A stretch of 64,000 nt of DNA. Origin: Hybos culiciformis (taxonomy: Eukaryota > Arthropoda > Insecta > Diptera > Hybotidae). Made by a program: the position numbers and the translations under genes. The notes beneath the pieces are model-generated. The model worked only from the letters and a program-made list of their open reading frames with translations, did not search any database and had not been told where the DNA came from. The stretch is taken from NCBI GenBank assembly GCA_964007475.1, contig OZ023273.1, positions 129,450,732-129,514,731 of the forward strand. The letters run 5' to 3'. Positions 37,891 to 50,900 of this stretch are shown here, one piece after another. Numbering within the stretch: the stretch's first letter is position 1; each line of letters starts with the position of its first letter.

Positions 37891-38059
37891 GTAAAAAAAA
37901 AATTAAATAAAATATAAATAAAATAAAATAAACTTACCTTTTTTTTATTTTTTATTTATTTTATTTTATTGTTATTTAAATTTTTTCCATCACGTGTTTG
38001 TTTTTCAAAATATAATGAAATTATAAATGTCAACTTATCAACAAAGTCAACAAAGCAAC

Positions 38060-38620
38060 AAATAATTGACGCTGTTGTCAGCTTTACGTAAACTGGCGCT
38101 TATGTACGCCTTGCAATTTCCTTTGATTTAGCAACAAATAATAAGCAATTTATAATAGTTATTTGTACAAAAATAACTCACGCTGCTGTCAGCTTTACGT
38201 AAACTGACATTTATGTACAACCAGTAACTGTTTGAAGAGAAAGATTACCGTAATAAGTCGCTTACACTCAAAAATAAGATAGACTGCAAGGTCAAATATT
38301 TGTTTCGACTTAGAACATAGTTCAATATCCGACACAAAAGTCGGTAATTTAAATTGGTCTTTTCAGCTGACCTTAAAACTGGCGGCCGGGACAAACTCCT
38401 GTTTATTGGTGTTCAGGTCAGTTTCAAAACTAACAAACAAGTCGGAGGCATATTTTAAGCCGGTGTGCCAAAAATATGTTAACTATGAGTGAACTTGTAG
38501 GCCGGTTCAGTAATCGACGCCCATGCCAGTACAAATACTTGACATTTCTTTGCGAACTGGCGCGATGGTATATTGGGATAATGTCTGCAACAGACATTTT
38601 GTCGTTTTTATATGAAAATA
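38060..38620. repeat. right motif-array flank of the captured-gene block
   Basis: This stretch is distinctly GC-richer than its neighbours. It contains a direct repeat, CTGTCAGCTTTACGTAAACT, at about 38183-38202, with a nearly identical copy (GTTGTCAGCTTTACGTAAAC) starting near 38075. AACTGGC/CAGTT motifs recur throughout. Near its right end it has GGTATATTGGGATAATGTC, the inverse of the CCCAATATACC motif at the far side of the block. No ORF explains it. Confidence 0.5.
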
Positions 38621-38792
38621 AAATGAAAAAAATAATATAAAAATAAGTATAACAAACATAAAAAGGAATTCAAAATTCAATCTAACAATGTTGCTAAAAA
38701 AAAAAATATAATATATAAATTAAAATTATTGGAAAAGAATTTTTTTGAATATCTGGCAAAAATAGGTATACTTTATTAATGTTGCATGCCTT

Positions 38793-39058
38793 TTAACATA
38801 ATTTTTTTAAAAACATAAAGCATTTAGTTTGAGTTTGATTGTAAACAGAGCATCTAAAAGTTGTTTTAAATTTCTTCTCATACATTTTGATCTCTTGTGC
38901 TATTGTGATAAATTGCTTAACATTTGGAGCTTGAAATTCATTAAGGCTTTCCAAGACCCCCAAGTTTAGTTGTTGGTGTAAATTTTCTTGATGCTCTTTA
39001 TTACTATCCAGAATTCTAACATCATTTTTAGTTTCACCTCTCTTTTGTTTAAAAGATT
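38793..39058 (-). CDS. unidentified terminal-exon-like ORF, about 88 codons
   Basis: An open frame on the minus strand begins right after a possible acceptor (TTTCATTGAG|AATC) and ends in TAA at 38795-38793. It has no ATG near its start. The peptide includes SFKQKRGETKNDVRILD, then LNEFQAPNVKQFITIAQEIK, and ends NQTQTKCFMFLKKLC. Its amino-acid composition is balanced, unlike chance AT-rich frames. I do not recognise the family. It could be the last exon of a gene disrupted by the adjacent block. Confidence 0.35.
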
Positions 39059-39402
39059 CTCAATGAAATAGTTTTATAAATTATACCTATTAAATTCGTA
39101 ATTTTTGAAATTAATTTTTAATTTGTTAATTCGTTAGTTTCGTTCTTATTCTTAATTCTCAATACATTTGCTCACTTGAAATAACTTCGGCGGCTAATGT
39201 TTCGCTCAATGACAACTAGGTCGCTAAATTTTCTTAACGCATTCGTCATTTTGACATTTAATTTTTGACGTGGAAAAATATATTATTTGTTTATTTTTAT
39301 TTTGTCTTTTGTTAAAATTTAAAACATAAATAAAATAAATTAAAAATTAATAATTAAATAAGTTTTATTAAAATTAAATAATTGAAAAAAAACGAATAAA
39401 TA

Positions 39403-41975
39403 ATGAATTTTGAAAACGATAGAATAATAAAATTGATGTTTTCCAATGGAATTCCTGGTAAGTAAATATAATTTGTGGGTGGACGTGGAGCAAACTCACA
39501 TTGTCGTACTCTAAAACTTACTTACTTGGAGGAGTTGGTTGGAGGTTGTATGGTCATCCTATCAAAAAATATGCTACAGCTAAGAATTAAAATTTTTGTG
39601 GCCAAGGAAGACACTTTCTGCTCAGGATTTAGAGAAGGTCTTAAACATATCGTCTGCTGAGAAATGAAACAACGTATGACATTTATACGTCATTATTTGA
39701 CAATAGCACCATTCGATTCCTCGTACTCGATTTTATAAGTACAACTACTTTGCAATATTCTTAATGTTGATTAAAATGTGTTTTTTAGATGAAAATTGTA
39801 CGCTACTTGATATTTTTTCATACGTTTTTTTTTATTTTCAAATCTTTAAATTTAAATTACTCGAAACTATACTTTTCATTATACGTTATTTCATTTCTGA
39901 GCAGGCGATATTTGCTTACAAGAATTAATCGCAGTTTATTTTTTAATTTAATTTTAGATAATCTCAGAGGTAATGAAGAATTGTTCAAATACTTAGAAAA
40001 ATTGGGCACTTATAAAATTGATCAATTAAAGAAAGAAGAAGGACGCCTGGAAGATGAAAATAAATCAGTGGTAGATCAAACTCAAGAGTTAGCAATAACA
40101 AATTATAAAACTTTTATAAAAGCTGCCGAATGTTCAAGATCTGTTTTAAATGAATTTCAAAATACGGAAAAACATGTCGATGCTTTGGTCGATAAATTAC
40201 CAGTCTTTAGTGTAAAATGTCAAAATTTTCTGGGAACAATTAGTGACATCAATTCTCAACGGCGTATTAATTCAATAACTTTGGCTAAAAATACGCAATT
40301 GTTAGAAATTTTAGAATTACCACAGTTAATGGAAAAATGTATTAAAGATGGAAAATATGAAGAAGCTTTAGAATTAGCTTCAAATGTTCAAAAATTAGGT
40401 CAAAAACATGGAAATATAGCAATTATCAATGTATGTTGCTAAATAATTAATAATTAAAGCTAAATATTTTTTCTCTAAAAAAGAAATATACATTTTTTAG
40501 AAAAATATGCAAGCTTACACAATTTTATTTTCAATACTCTCATTAAAATAAATTTACTAATAATAATATGTTATAATTCAAGAACATTGTGTCCGTAATT
40601 GAATCGTCATGGCAAACAATGCTTGCGCAATTGATTGGACAACTCAAAACAGATTTACAACTACCGAAATGCTTACAAGTAATAGGTTATATCCGTCGTA
40701 TGCAAGCATTTGGCAACATTGAATTAAAACTAAAATTTTTACAAGTTCGTGATGCTTGGCTGATGGATATATTAGATAATATTCCGAAAAATGAAGGTAG
40801 CTATAACTAATTATAAAATTTATTTAATTATCATTCTAGCTAATAATAAAAAAAATTAAAATTGCGGTGAAAGGATAAAATAATAAGTCAATTTCACTTA
40901 ATATACAGTAAAGTTAATAAAGTGTAATGAAAAAATTTTGTTCGTTCCAAAATTTGATGCTCCAATTTTTTCTTTATATCGCAGCACAACAGCATCTCAC
41001 AAAAACTATAGAATTGACAAGAATTAACGTTTTTAATATAATTACACAATATAAAGCAGTATTTCCAGATGATGATATTGTTTCACACAATAAAAAGCTT
41101 ACCTCAATTTCAAGTGACGGTAGCCGGTTATTTCATGCTTGGCTTCATAAAAAGGTAAATTAAGTTAGCGAAGGCTGTCATTATAGAAGTCATTATGTTC
41201 CTTATTTTCTTTTTAGATTGATAATTTTTTAAAAACACTTGAGGAGGATTTGGAAAGAGGAGTAAATTCTTTAGACACTGTTCTTGGCCAATGTATGTAT
41301 TTCGGTTTATCATTTAGTCGTATTGGAGCAGATTTCCGGGCTTTAATGGTTCCCATATTTGTTAGAGTAATTCTTGATAATTTTGTTAAAACCATTGTTA
41401 AAATTCAACAACAATTTGAATATGATTTGGAAAAATTCACTCTTATTAATAAAATTTCGTCGAGTTTTCGAAAATCTAGTACCACCGATTTAAGCGAAGA
41501 AGAATCATATTCGCCGCCAGAATCATTATTAGACTTTCAACCATTGGCTGTTTTATGTAATGGATATTTAAGCGCTCTGAATGAAATACGTTTATGTGCT
41601 CCTCTAGCTTTAGCTGAAGATCTAACAAGAACATTGCAATCATCACTTTGTATTGTGTCAAAAAATATTCTCAATTTTTATAAACAGGAACAACAAGCTT
41701 TTACGAAAAATGAAAAAGAAATGTTAATTAAATTTTGTTCATGTTTCGCTTATGATTTATGCCCTTATTTACAAAGATGTATTCACGCGATTTTTCCACA
41801 TTCTGTTCTCACAAGCCATTTGGGCATTAACTTGTTAGCATTACAAAATTTTGGCATCACATTTTTAAATCAAAAAGAAATTTTGGAACCATTAAAACAT
41901 TTACTGCCCGATAAAAGTAATCTAATTTTAATTCAACCAGAATTGAATTTACATAAATCAACGGAAGATAAATGA
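39403..41975 (+). CDS. Cog8: Cog8, conserved oligomeric Golgi complex subunit 8, complete
   Basis: Five exons, 39403-39457, 39958-40430, 40583-40796, 40985-41154 and 41217-41975, sum to 1,671 nt (556 residues plus stop). All junctions are GT-AG and in frame. The N-terminal part holds the family block LRGNEELFKYLEKLGTYKID and the coiled-coil-prone DQTQELAITNYKTFIKAAEC. The middle carries GKYEEALELASNVQKLGQKH and CLQVIGYIRRM. The large last exon has LDTVLGQCMYFGLSFSRIGA followed by DFRALMVPIF, and LLDFQPLAVLCNGYLSALNE. COG8 is a lobe-B subunit of the tethering complex that captures retrograde vesicles at the Golgi and so maintains glycosylation enzymes. The length is close to other insect homologues. 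The start ATG is the first in the leader and gives NFENDRIIKLMFSNGIPD before the conserved block. A polyadenylation-like AATAAA lies just after the stop near 42015. Confidence 0.93.
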
Positions 41976-44900
41976 ATGTAAATTGTATTAATTTTTAATA
42001 ATAGAAAACTAAAAATAAAAAAAATAATTATATTCAAAGTTTATTATTTTATGTATGTTATAGAAAAAATGTATTACATAATTATTGTATAATTATTTTA
42101 TAAGAATAAATAATTTTGATTTTTTATTGGTCCATAAACGTCTAATCAATCTTTTGAGTATTAGAATTAAGTCTTGCATTCGAATATTTAAAATCATTTT
42201 AATTTCAAACGAAGATGGCCAAAAGTTCCTAAATTTTACATTTACTCATTGGAAAAATATTTTGTTAATTTTTTATTTGGAACAACATACAACTTAATAC
42301 ATATATATTTATATATTTCTAATTAAACTATTTATTTACTGTGTTCAAAGTCGACTATTAATTTGTTTGAAAAAAAAAAAAAAAATATATAAAATAATAC
42401 TTTTCGCTTGTTTAAATGTTTGTAAAGTTTGCAGTCGAGGCTCTAATAATACATTTAATAATAATGTAATATTAATATAGAATGTAATTTTCTTTTTAAA
42501 TTTTTTTGCTGGCTTATGAACATTATTGAAAAATTAGTACCAGGGTACCAAAATTGATTCATCAATAGGATGTTATTTGAAATAAGTTTTGTCGAATTGT
42601 GTTTTCTAGAAGAATTTGTTTATTTATTAAATTCGATTAATTCTGTTTACTTTTCCTTTAAGAAAAATGTTAACCAAGTAAAGTTTCGAAATTTGGTTTT
42701 GTGAAAATAAGGTAAATAAAAAAAAATCATTTCATAATATAATTAGAATTTGAAAAGGCTTTCATTTCCGTTCCAATACTTCAAAGAAGTAAATTTTTTT
42801 TTCTGAAGAAACTTGTCTTTTAAATTTCCATTAAAATAACTTCAATTTTTTCTTATTTTTCTTCTTTTTTTTTGTGCTTAAGTTCTTTTTGTGCATAAAA
42901 ATACTATTTTCTGTTTTTCATTATAAAATAAATTTTCCCTTAATCCTTTGGATAGTTATTCGCTTAAAATGGACTTCAAAAAGAATTTGTGAAAATGAAC
43001 TTTGATTAATTTTAAAATGATTTTCTGTGAGAAAATCGTAGCAAGTGGCTGTTGATTACTACGAACTTGAGTTTTTATAAAAAATATACTAAGCGTCAAA
43101 GCTCAAAATACCAGAATTTCTCTTTTCGGCATACATAGTTGCAAAACGGTTTATGTATTCTCACAATGTTCTAATACTCGTCTTAAATTCTAAATCAGGC
43201 AATAATCGTTTATATTTTATATTAAATTATATTTTATTTCTCTATTATTTCATTTAAGTGTTTTATTCAACTTTTATCAAAACTCTTATTTATATTTAAT
43301 ATTTAATGTTTAACAGTATAAAGTAATTTCTAAATCGAACCAATTAGATAGTCCTTTTTTTTTACAATGAATAAAAAGAATTTACAAAATTTTCTACAAC
43401 TTTTTACTTACAAAAAATACTTAAAAATTATTCAAACTCCAAAAACTAAAGTTTACTATCTTCAAATAAAGTTTTACTAAAAAAAAAGGATAGACCAACT
43501 TGGCTATTCAAGCTACCAAAAAAAAAAAAAAAAATGCAAAATGTAAGAAAATAAAAAATAAATTAATGAAAATAAGGATATAGAAAAAATCTGCAATTTT
43601 CTTTTGAATGCAATTTTCTGTTTTATCAGTGATAATGAGTTTTTTAATTAAAATCTTTCAAGTGTTTTTTTGTTATAGAAATAAAAATTACATAATAGTC
43701 CTGGTCGCTAAAAAGAATTTAGTGAATTTATTTTCATCAAAAACAAAAACAGTTGTATGTATAACATAAAATAAAAATAAAAAAATGATTGCATTTTAAG
43801 AATATTAAATTTTAATTTTGAACCTTTTTTCAAGGTGGTTCTTTGATATAATTGTTAAAGTCATTGAATATATTCTTCAAGAATTATCTAGACTCCTATA
43901 TCCTATGTTAAATTTTAAGTATAATCATTTTTCTAAAATTAATATGTTATTAATTCCCAAGTTATTTTCTTTCAGCCGTCAAAAATGTATTTTTAAAATT
44001 AATTTAATAACTTTGGGTATGATTATGTTGAAGCTGTGACAAAGACAAAAGCTGCGAATTTGAAACTTTTTGAATACACTGAGTGCGTTGTTGTCCTAAC
44101 TGCAACATAAACATCACTTAGAAATATGTAGAACTATATTCGATGCTTTTCTCAAATTGTCGCTGGTTGTATTGTTTTTGATATTTAATAGGAAAACATT
44201 TTGACTAAAATTAAGAAAATGAGCCAATTATACTTTGGAGCACAATATAATTTGTTGTATACTTGTTGTACTTATATAATGGATATAATTAAATATTATT
44301 ATATACTGCTACAATGGATTGCATAGCTTTTAATATTCGCTATCTGTTGAACATAGACGTTTGTTGAAGAATTTCTGAATTTTTTAATTGCAATCAAATT
44401 GAACTTTTAATAATTTTGGAATTTTTCTATATCAAAGACGCACTGTAGTTCCATTCTACCTACCATTTGCATAAGAATTATAAGAAATGTAATAAATTTA
44501 CACATAATTCAATTGTTCGATATTTTCTGATTATTTTCTTCTTCTTTTTTTTTATATATTTTATTTTGAATACATTTATTTTTATTTTTATCATTACCGT
44601 ATACATAAAAAAATTAAGTATTAAAGTTTTACCACTATCCCGAATGTCCATCTGCTAATTTTATTTGGATAATTGCCAAATGGGGAGTTTTCTATAACGA
44701 GAGTCGTCAAGAAAACGAATTCAAAATATATTATCTTTGCATAGTTATACATACATTACATATTATATTTGGTATATGTTATAAAAAAAAAGAAGAAAAG
44801 TTGATACCAAGTTTTAATGGTCTATGGGTGATTCTAATGTTTTGTCTTAATTATAATTCATAAATTATTATTCTCCCCTTGCATTCAATAATAAAGAAAA

Positions 44901-47900
44901 ATTTTAGTTACATAGATTTATATTAAAGCACCACTTTTACACACTTATAAATTATTTCTAATTCTTATAAAAAGGATAATTATAATAAGTATTAAAGTGT
45001 TATTTATATCTTTTTAGTTCTTCGATATATAATTTTTTTTTAACAGTATTTAAAGTATAAAACAATAAATTCAGAATAAAATCAATTTCATCGAACATTG
45101 TTTAAATTTTACAAATTCTGCAAATTTTTTGTTTTAAGGTTTCTTAACAGAATAAATGTTTAGTTTTAAAATTTTCTACAAAAGGTTTCGAGATATTAAA
45201 AGCTTCGAAAACATGAAAATTTTTATAAAATTTTATGATTAACTAATTTTCTTTCCTATTTAAACAGCTAATTCAAAAGAAAAGTCATAACTACTACAGA
45301 GATCATCTTAAGAACCTTTTTTGATTCAAAAATTGTTGGTTCTTAATATTTTCATTTTTTTTTTGAGCAAATAAAATTGAAAGATACAAGGTGTTAAAAT
45401 AAAAACTGGCCGAACTTATAAAAATTCTAAGCCGTGGTTGTTTTCCATTTTCAATTTATGTTACGAACGATAGAATGTAAAATGTAAATTATACAGAGAC
45501 GGACAATTGTTAATATTGCGGTTATGATTAAAAAATATTCATAAAATCAGAATCTAAATTAAAAAAAAGATAAGAAATTTTTTTTTAGTTTTTGTTCTTT
45601 CTTTCTTTGGTTGTTAAAAACTCAAAACAAGAAGTAAAAAATTAACACAAAAGATTTGTGGTTGAGTTTAACAAAAAAGGATTTTCTTTTATATTGAATT
45701 GCAAAAAAAAAAAGAAAAGAAAACATTTTAATACAAAATTTTAATTTGTTTAGAATCTTTAAAATCATCTGTATAACTATACTATTTTTTTTTGTAAAAA
45801 CTTTTTTTTTTTTTATTTTAGAAATTGTATATTTAATAGTATAGTAGCAAAAAGGCAGAATATTAGACAGTAGTAAAAGTGGTTTTCTGTTAAAATAACC
45901 TGTAATTAATTATCTTAGTTTGGTTGGTAGTTTAAGTAAAGCGGAATTAAATTTAAAATTTGTGGGATTAATTAAGAAACGTTTTTTTTTGTATGGATTT
46001 GATGCTCAGCTAATAATATGGATCGGTTTCCCAGTTCTAACAAATAATATATGGATCATATTGATTTTCTCGTTAATTAAAATCAAATTAAGAACTTATT
46101 TTTTATTCTTTATAACAAGACTTTGTTCCTTGTAGTTTAAATCACATAAATATTCACAATTATAGTAAATAATAATTTTTGTAGATTTCATTTAGGTGTT
46201 CATACAAACACATAACAATTTTTGTTGATGGTCTTTAGGTATATATTTAATTCGTTATTAATTTTTATTTTCCAAGCTTACTCAATTACTAACTGTCAAA
46301 TCATTGAATTCCATTTATAAACATTTTTAAGCCCTAAATCGAAGTCCCTTAATTAACCTGGTCATCAAAAATAGACTACCAATAATAGAAATTATAATAA
46401 AAATAGTTTTAATTCTACGAAATAACAAAAAAAAATGTATATGAACTTAAATAATTTACGTCTAGAATATTCAGATGATGGTTATTGCTAATATATGTAG
46501 TACGTGTACATGTAGATGACATTATTTATATAATATTCTAATTTAATAATGAGAAACATTTATATGGAACCGATTGATATAACCTCATAATCAAGCAAAA
46601 GAAATAAATTGTACGTATTAAAATGAGATATAAATCCTAAAATTTAATTTTTTTTTTTTTTATTTAATGTATGTACAAACATTGTATGTACTCTACATAT
46701 TATATAGTTTTTAGAAAATAGGCGCGTAAAAGCATTTCATTATTATGATACCTAAACGCGATTTATTTCATTCTGTATATAAAATTTTGTATCCTGGGAA
46801 ATATTATAACTTGATGTGCGTATGTACAGTAGATATATGCATTTTATATGCATGAGTATAATATATAATAATAATATAGGTGCACTAGATAAAATGGTCT
46901 GCAATTATTGTCAAAAAACCACTTTTAAATTTATCCTTTTCAAAAGATAAATGTTATTTTATTATAAGTATGAAATATATCGTCATTATATAATTTAATT
47001 GGTTTCAAAACCTAAATGCTAAGCATTATTCCATATTATATAATATATAATATATAGTTTATTTATGTTGAGAATTCTCCAACAACAAACTAAGAAAGTT
47101 TATGAAAATTTGAAATAAAATTTTAGTCATTATTCAGATTTTATAGATTTAACAGAAGACAAAATATTTTTTTTTTCTAATAATGTTAACTGATTTCAAA
47201 TTTATTTAATTTGACAATTGAAGGAAAAAATTGAAAAAATTATTTTTGATATTTTTTATTTCTCCCTAGTTTTGCAAATCAGTAAAAAGGTTCGTCTTTC
47301 CTATGAATATTTCAGTAGCTATTTGACCATCAAAGAAAAGAGTAGAAATTTCTATAATCAAATACATTATATTGCTTTTTAATGATAAGTTATCTCAAGA
47401 TTCTTCTTTCAAGTTCAGTCGAATCTCGTGCACACGTGAGTCTCCTAAACTTATACCATTTAAGTTTGATGAAAAATCTTTAATAAAATATTTTTTTTGG
47501 GATTTAAAGCAACTTTATAATATACGGATGTGATCTACATTCACGATGAAAATATATCCTAAAACATTTAGCTCGAAACATTCATTTTTTTTTTAATTCG
47601 CTCATTGTATTATATTCATTTATAGAAGAAAAAAATAAATAAATAAATACAATATTTGAATAGAAATTTTGGTATCGAGGAATAATTTCTAAATTTTATA
47701 TATACATATATAAAATATTGTGTTCCAAAAAAAAAATGTAATAAGTTTTTTAAAATTCATTTAAAGTGATTTTAATATTTGAAAACAGCCTCGATGCAAG
47801 GAAATACATATTTTTATAATATTATTGTATATATGTATAATATATTTAAAAATAAATTCACATAGGCTCATAGAAAACCATATTATAGGAACATACATAA

Positions 47901-50900
47901 TATGTTGAAAATATTATACGTACATATATGTATCGAATTATATAAGTACTACACAATTAAATTTTGCGAAAAGACAAAATCAAACAACATTGAAAATGGA
48001 CAAAATGTAGAAAATTCATTTAAATATGAAAATAAGGTAAACCGCAATGTGAAATTGCATATAAATGGATTTAAATTTTTAATTCAAAATTTATCATCAT
48101 TTTTCTAAAAAAAAAAAAAACAAAATACAAAATAAAATGAAATTCCGAACTCGAACTAATATTGTTTTGTTTGAATTACTTTACTTATGCTGAATTCGAT
48201 AAGAAATATAAAAATTTCATTTTCTGTGTAGAACATACTTAAACTATAAACAATAATAATACTTATCGAAAATTAATTTATATATAGCTCAAAGTTTAGA
48301 AGAAATAACTAAAATCTCTGTACAGAACCAAAGAAAATCAACAAAATTATAAAAATGATGGCATGATTGTAGTTTTAATGATAAACTATTTTATGATCTC
48401 AAAAATTTAATCATCAGTAAGTTGGTCGATCATGCATATGCTCGATATATCACGGATATATCACGGGTTTTGATGTATACTATATTTATATGCTTAAATT
48501 TTGATATTTATATATGAAAAAGTTTTGATTAATTTTGAAATTATGCAATCAATTAAATATTTAATATATCTGATCTTATAAGGACTGATTTCCTTCCTAA
48601 CTACAGTGTATAATTTTTTGTTATTATTGTTATTGGCCGTAGATTTTAAGGATGATGGTATTAAATGCTGAAATATGCCTCAATTTTGTGCATCATTTCT
48701 TCAACATGATAAAAAATGAAATCTTCAATTTAAAATCATTAATTTTGGAAATTCTAATGCCATATTTTATTCTAATATTTTCTTTAAAACAGATTCTGTT
48801 TCATTAATATTTACTGTAACAGTATAATTTGTAAAAGATAAGTTTTTGTAAATTACATTTTATTTTCGAATATAAAATTTCTTTGATATACATACAACAT
48901 ATATACATACACGCATTTTGATTTATTGTAAAAGGCCTGTTTTTGATTAGAAATAGAATATAATCATTTACAAAAATTTTATCAAAATAATTCTCTTTTT
49001 TTTTTGTTTTATATATGCTTTTTAGAGATAAAATTTTCCCTTATAAATTGCATAATAAAACAATATTCATTAAAATTTAGAATGAAAATTTCAATAATGT
49101 CCTTTTATATATAAAATTATAACTAACTATATGATTCGAAATATAAACACAATTTACTTGAATAAATATGAGTATTGGCTTGTATTTTTGCATTTGAATA
49201 GTTTATTAACTAAAGTTTATGGATACAAACATATAAATATTTATGTAACTATTATCAATATTATGTTTTACTATACTATCAATAAATTTTTTTTTTTTTT
49301 TACATTTTAAAACTTAGTGTTGTGTATTTTTATTTTTTATTTTTTGTATTTTAAAATTTGATTTGTGTAAACCAAAATAACCAAATTTCAAATAACTGAC
49401 AATGAAATAAAAATATTATACCTTGCTTAGAGTATATTAACATTTAAAAATAAAGTTGTATATATTGATAAAACACTATATCAATATACGAGTATCAGAA
49501 TAAAAGTTTAGAAACGACCAAAATGACTAATGAATAAAAAGTATGAAGCTATTAAGTTTGTCATTAATTTTGTTCATGCCTCCTTATTTGTAATGATTTT
49601 CATCGACTATAAGATTTTATTAACTACGAATAAAAACGTAGCTTAGAAATAAAGCAAGCAATTATTTTAACAAATATAATTTTGATTTAATAACATAATT
49701 GTTTTTTAAAAACCTATACAGACTGTTCACAATCATTGATTTATCATATCCACAATTATTGAAATGAATATAATGGAATAAATATAATAATAAATATAAG
49801 TGAATAAATATTCTTTAGCTATATAAATATAATATCCTGAAATCATTATAATAATACATTTAAAATTATATGAATTATTAAATAAAATAGAATTTCCACT
49901 TTATTTTCATATACAAAACCATATCATTATGTTAATTTCATATGTAATAAAAATTAAAAATTAATATGAATAATATTGATTTTTACTAAATGCGCCAGTA
50001 ATTTTTGGGGGATAAATATGTATACTTAGTTTTTTTTTTTTCACTAAAATTATACACATGCAATCAAATAATAAAAATTTGATTAGAACTTAGACACATA
50101 AATTGAATCAATTAAATATTATAAAATGTTGTGTATTGTACCATGATAAAAAAAATATTTATATTTTCCAAAGTAAAATGATGTTAAACTACCCTGCTGT
50201 TGAAATACAATACGGAAACAATCTGATGATAATACTATTTGAAAAAAAGAAAAAAAGAATAAAATCTGAGCAAAACAAAGTATTTAGGATTGTGAAAATA
50301 TTTATATGTTTATGTGAACCATATTAATGAAAACTCCTAGAAGTCTCATATAATACATTAAAATTTCATCATTGTCCAGTCTAGACTAGTTTAACAAAAA
50401 AAAATTTCTTAAGTTTTGATGATTTGTCGTAATTTTTATTATTTATTCCACGTTTGATCATTTTGGAAATTATTTGATTTTATTGTCAATATTATAAGAT
50501 CACGTCTATTAGTCATTATTATGAAGAATTTCGATACTTCAGGTTTTTGATATTTTAATATTTTTATAAAGATCTTCCGATAGATATTAAAGTTTAAATT
50601 GTTTTGTAGCACATATACTTACATATCGTATTAATATTATGTAATAAATAATATCATGTAATACCACAAAAAACTCTATATATTCGTTGCAGTGCTTCAT
50701 TATAATTTTCATAAATCATATTTATTATTCTTTATGTCTAAGAATTTTTAATATTCACCAATGAAACACAACTGAAAATTATGTTAATGACAAATCATAA
50801 TTGGTATAATAATATTTTTATTATTATCATTAAATATTGCACAATAAAAAAACAAAAAAAAACCACGCCCAACAAATTTATGAAAATTCATAATCACAGC

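Larger units (their letters stand above)
30085..38620. mobile_element. putative composite gene-capturing element or segmental duplication
   Basis: Inverted CCCAATATACCA-containing, motif-rich flanks bound an 8.5-kb segment that holds only fragments of larger host genes (Lrrk LRR-Roc-COR-A, one Wee1 exon, an unidentified C-terminal ORF) plus small foldback elements. All the gene pieces lie on the same strand. No transposase is visible, so mobilisation would have to be in trans. This is an inference from layout; the flank match is short and imperfect. Confidence 0.3.

Noticed and set aside
39475..39660. 61-codon ORF in Cog8 intron 1 (SHCRTLKLTYLEEL..)
   Set aside because: It has higher complexity than its surroundings, but there is no recognisable family, it starts at a non-ATG codon, and using it would break the Cog8 frame. 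It may be a repeat remnant.
45388..45430. Possible transposon terminus (GGTGTTAAAATAAAAACTGG)
   Set aside because: No inverted partner was found nearby and no transposase ORF.
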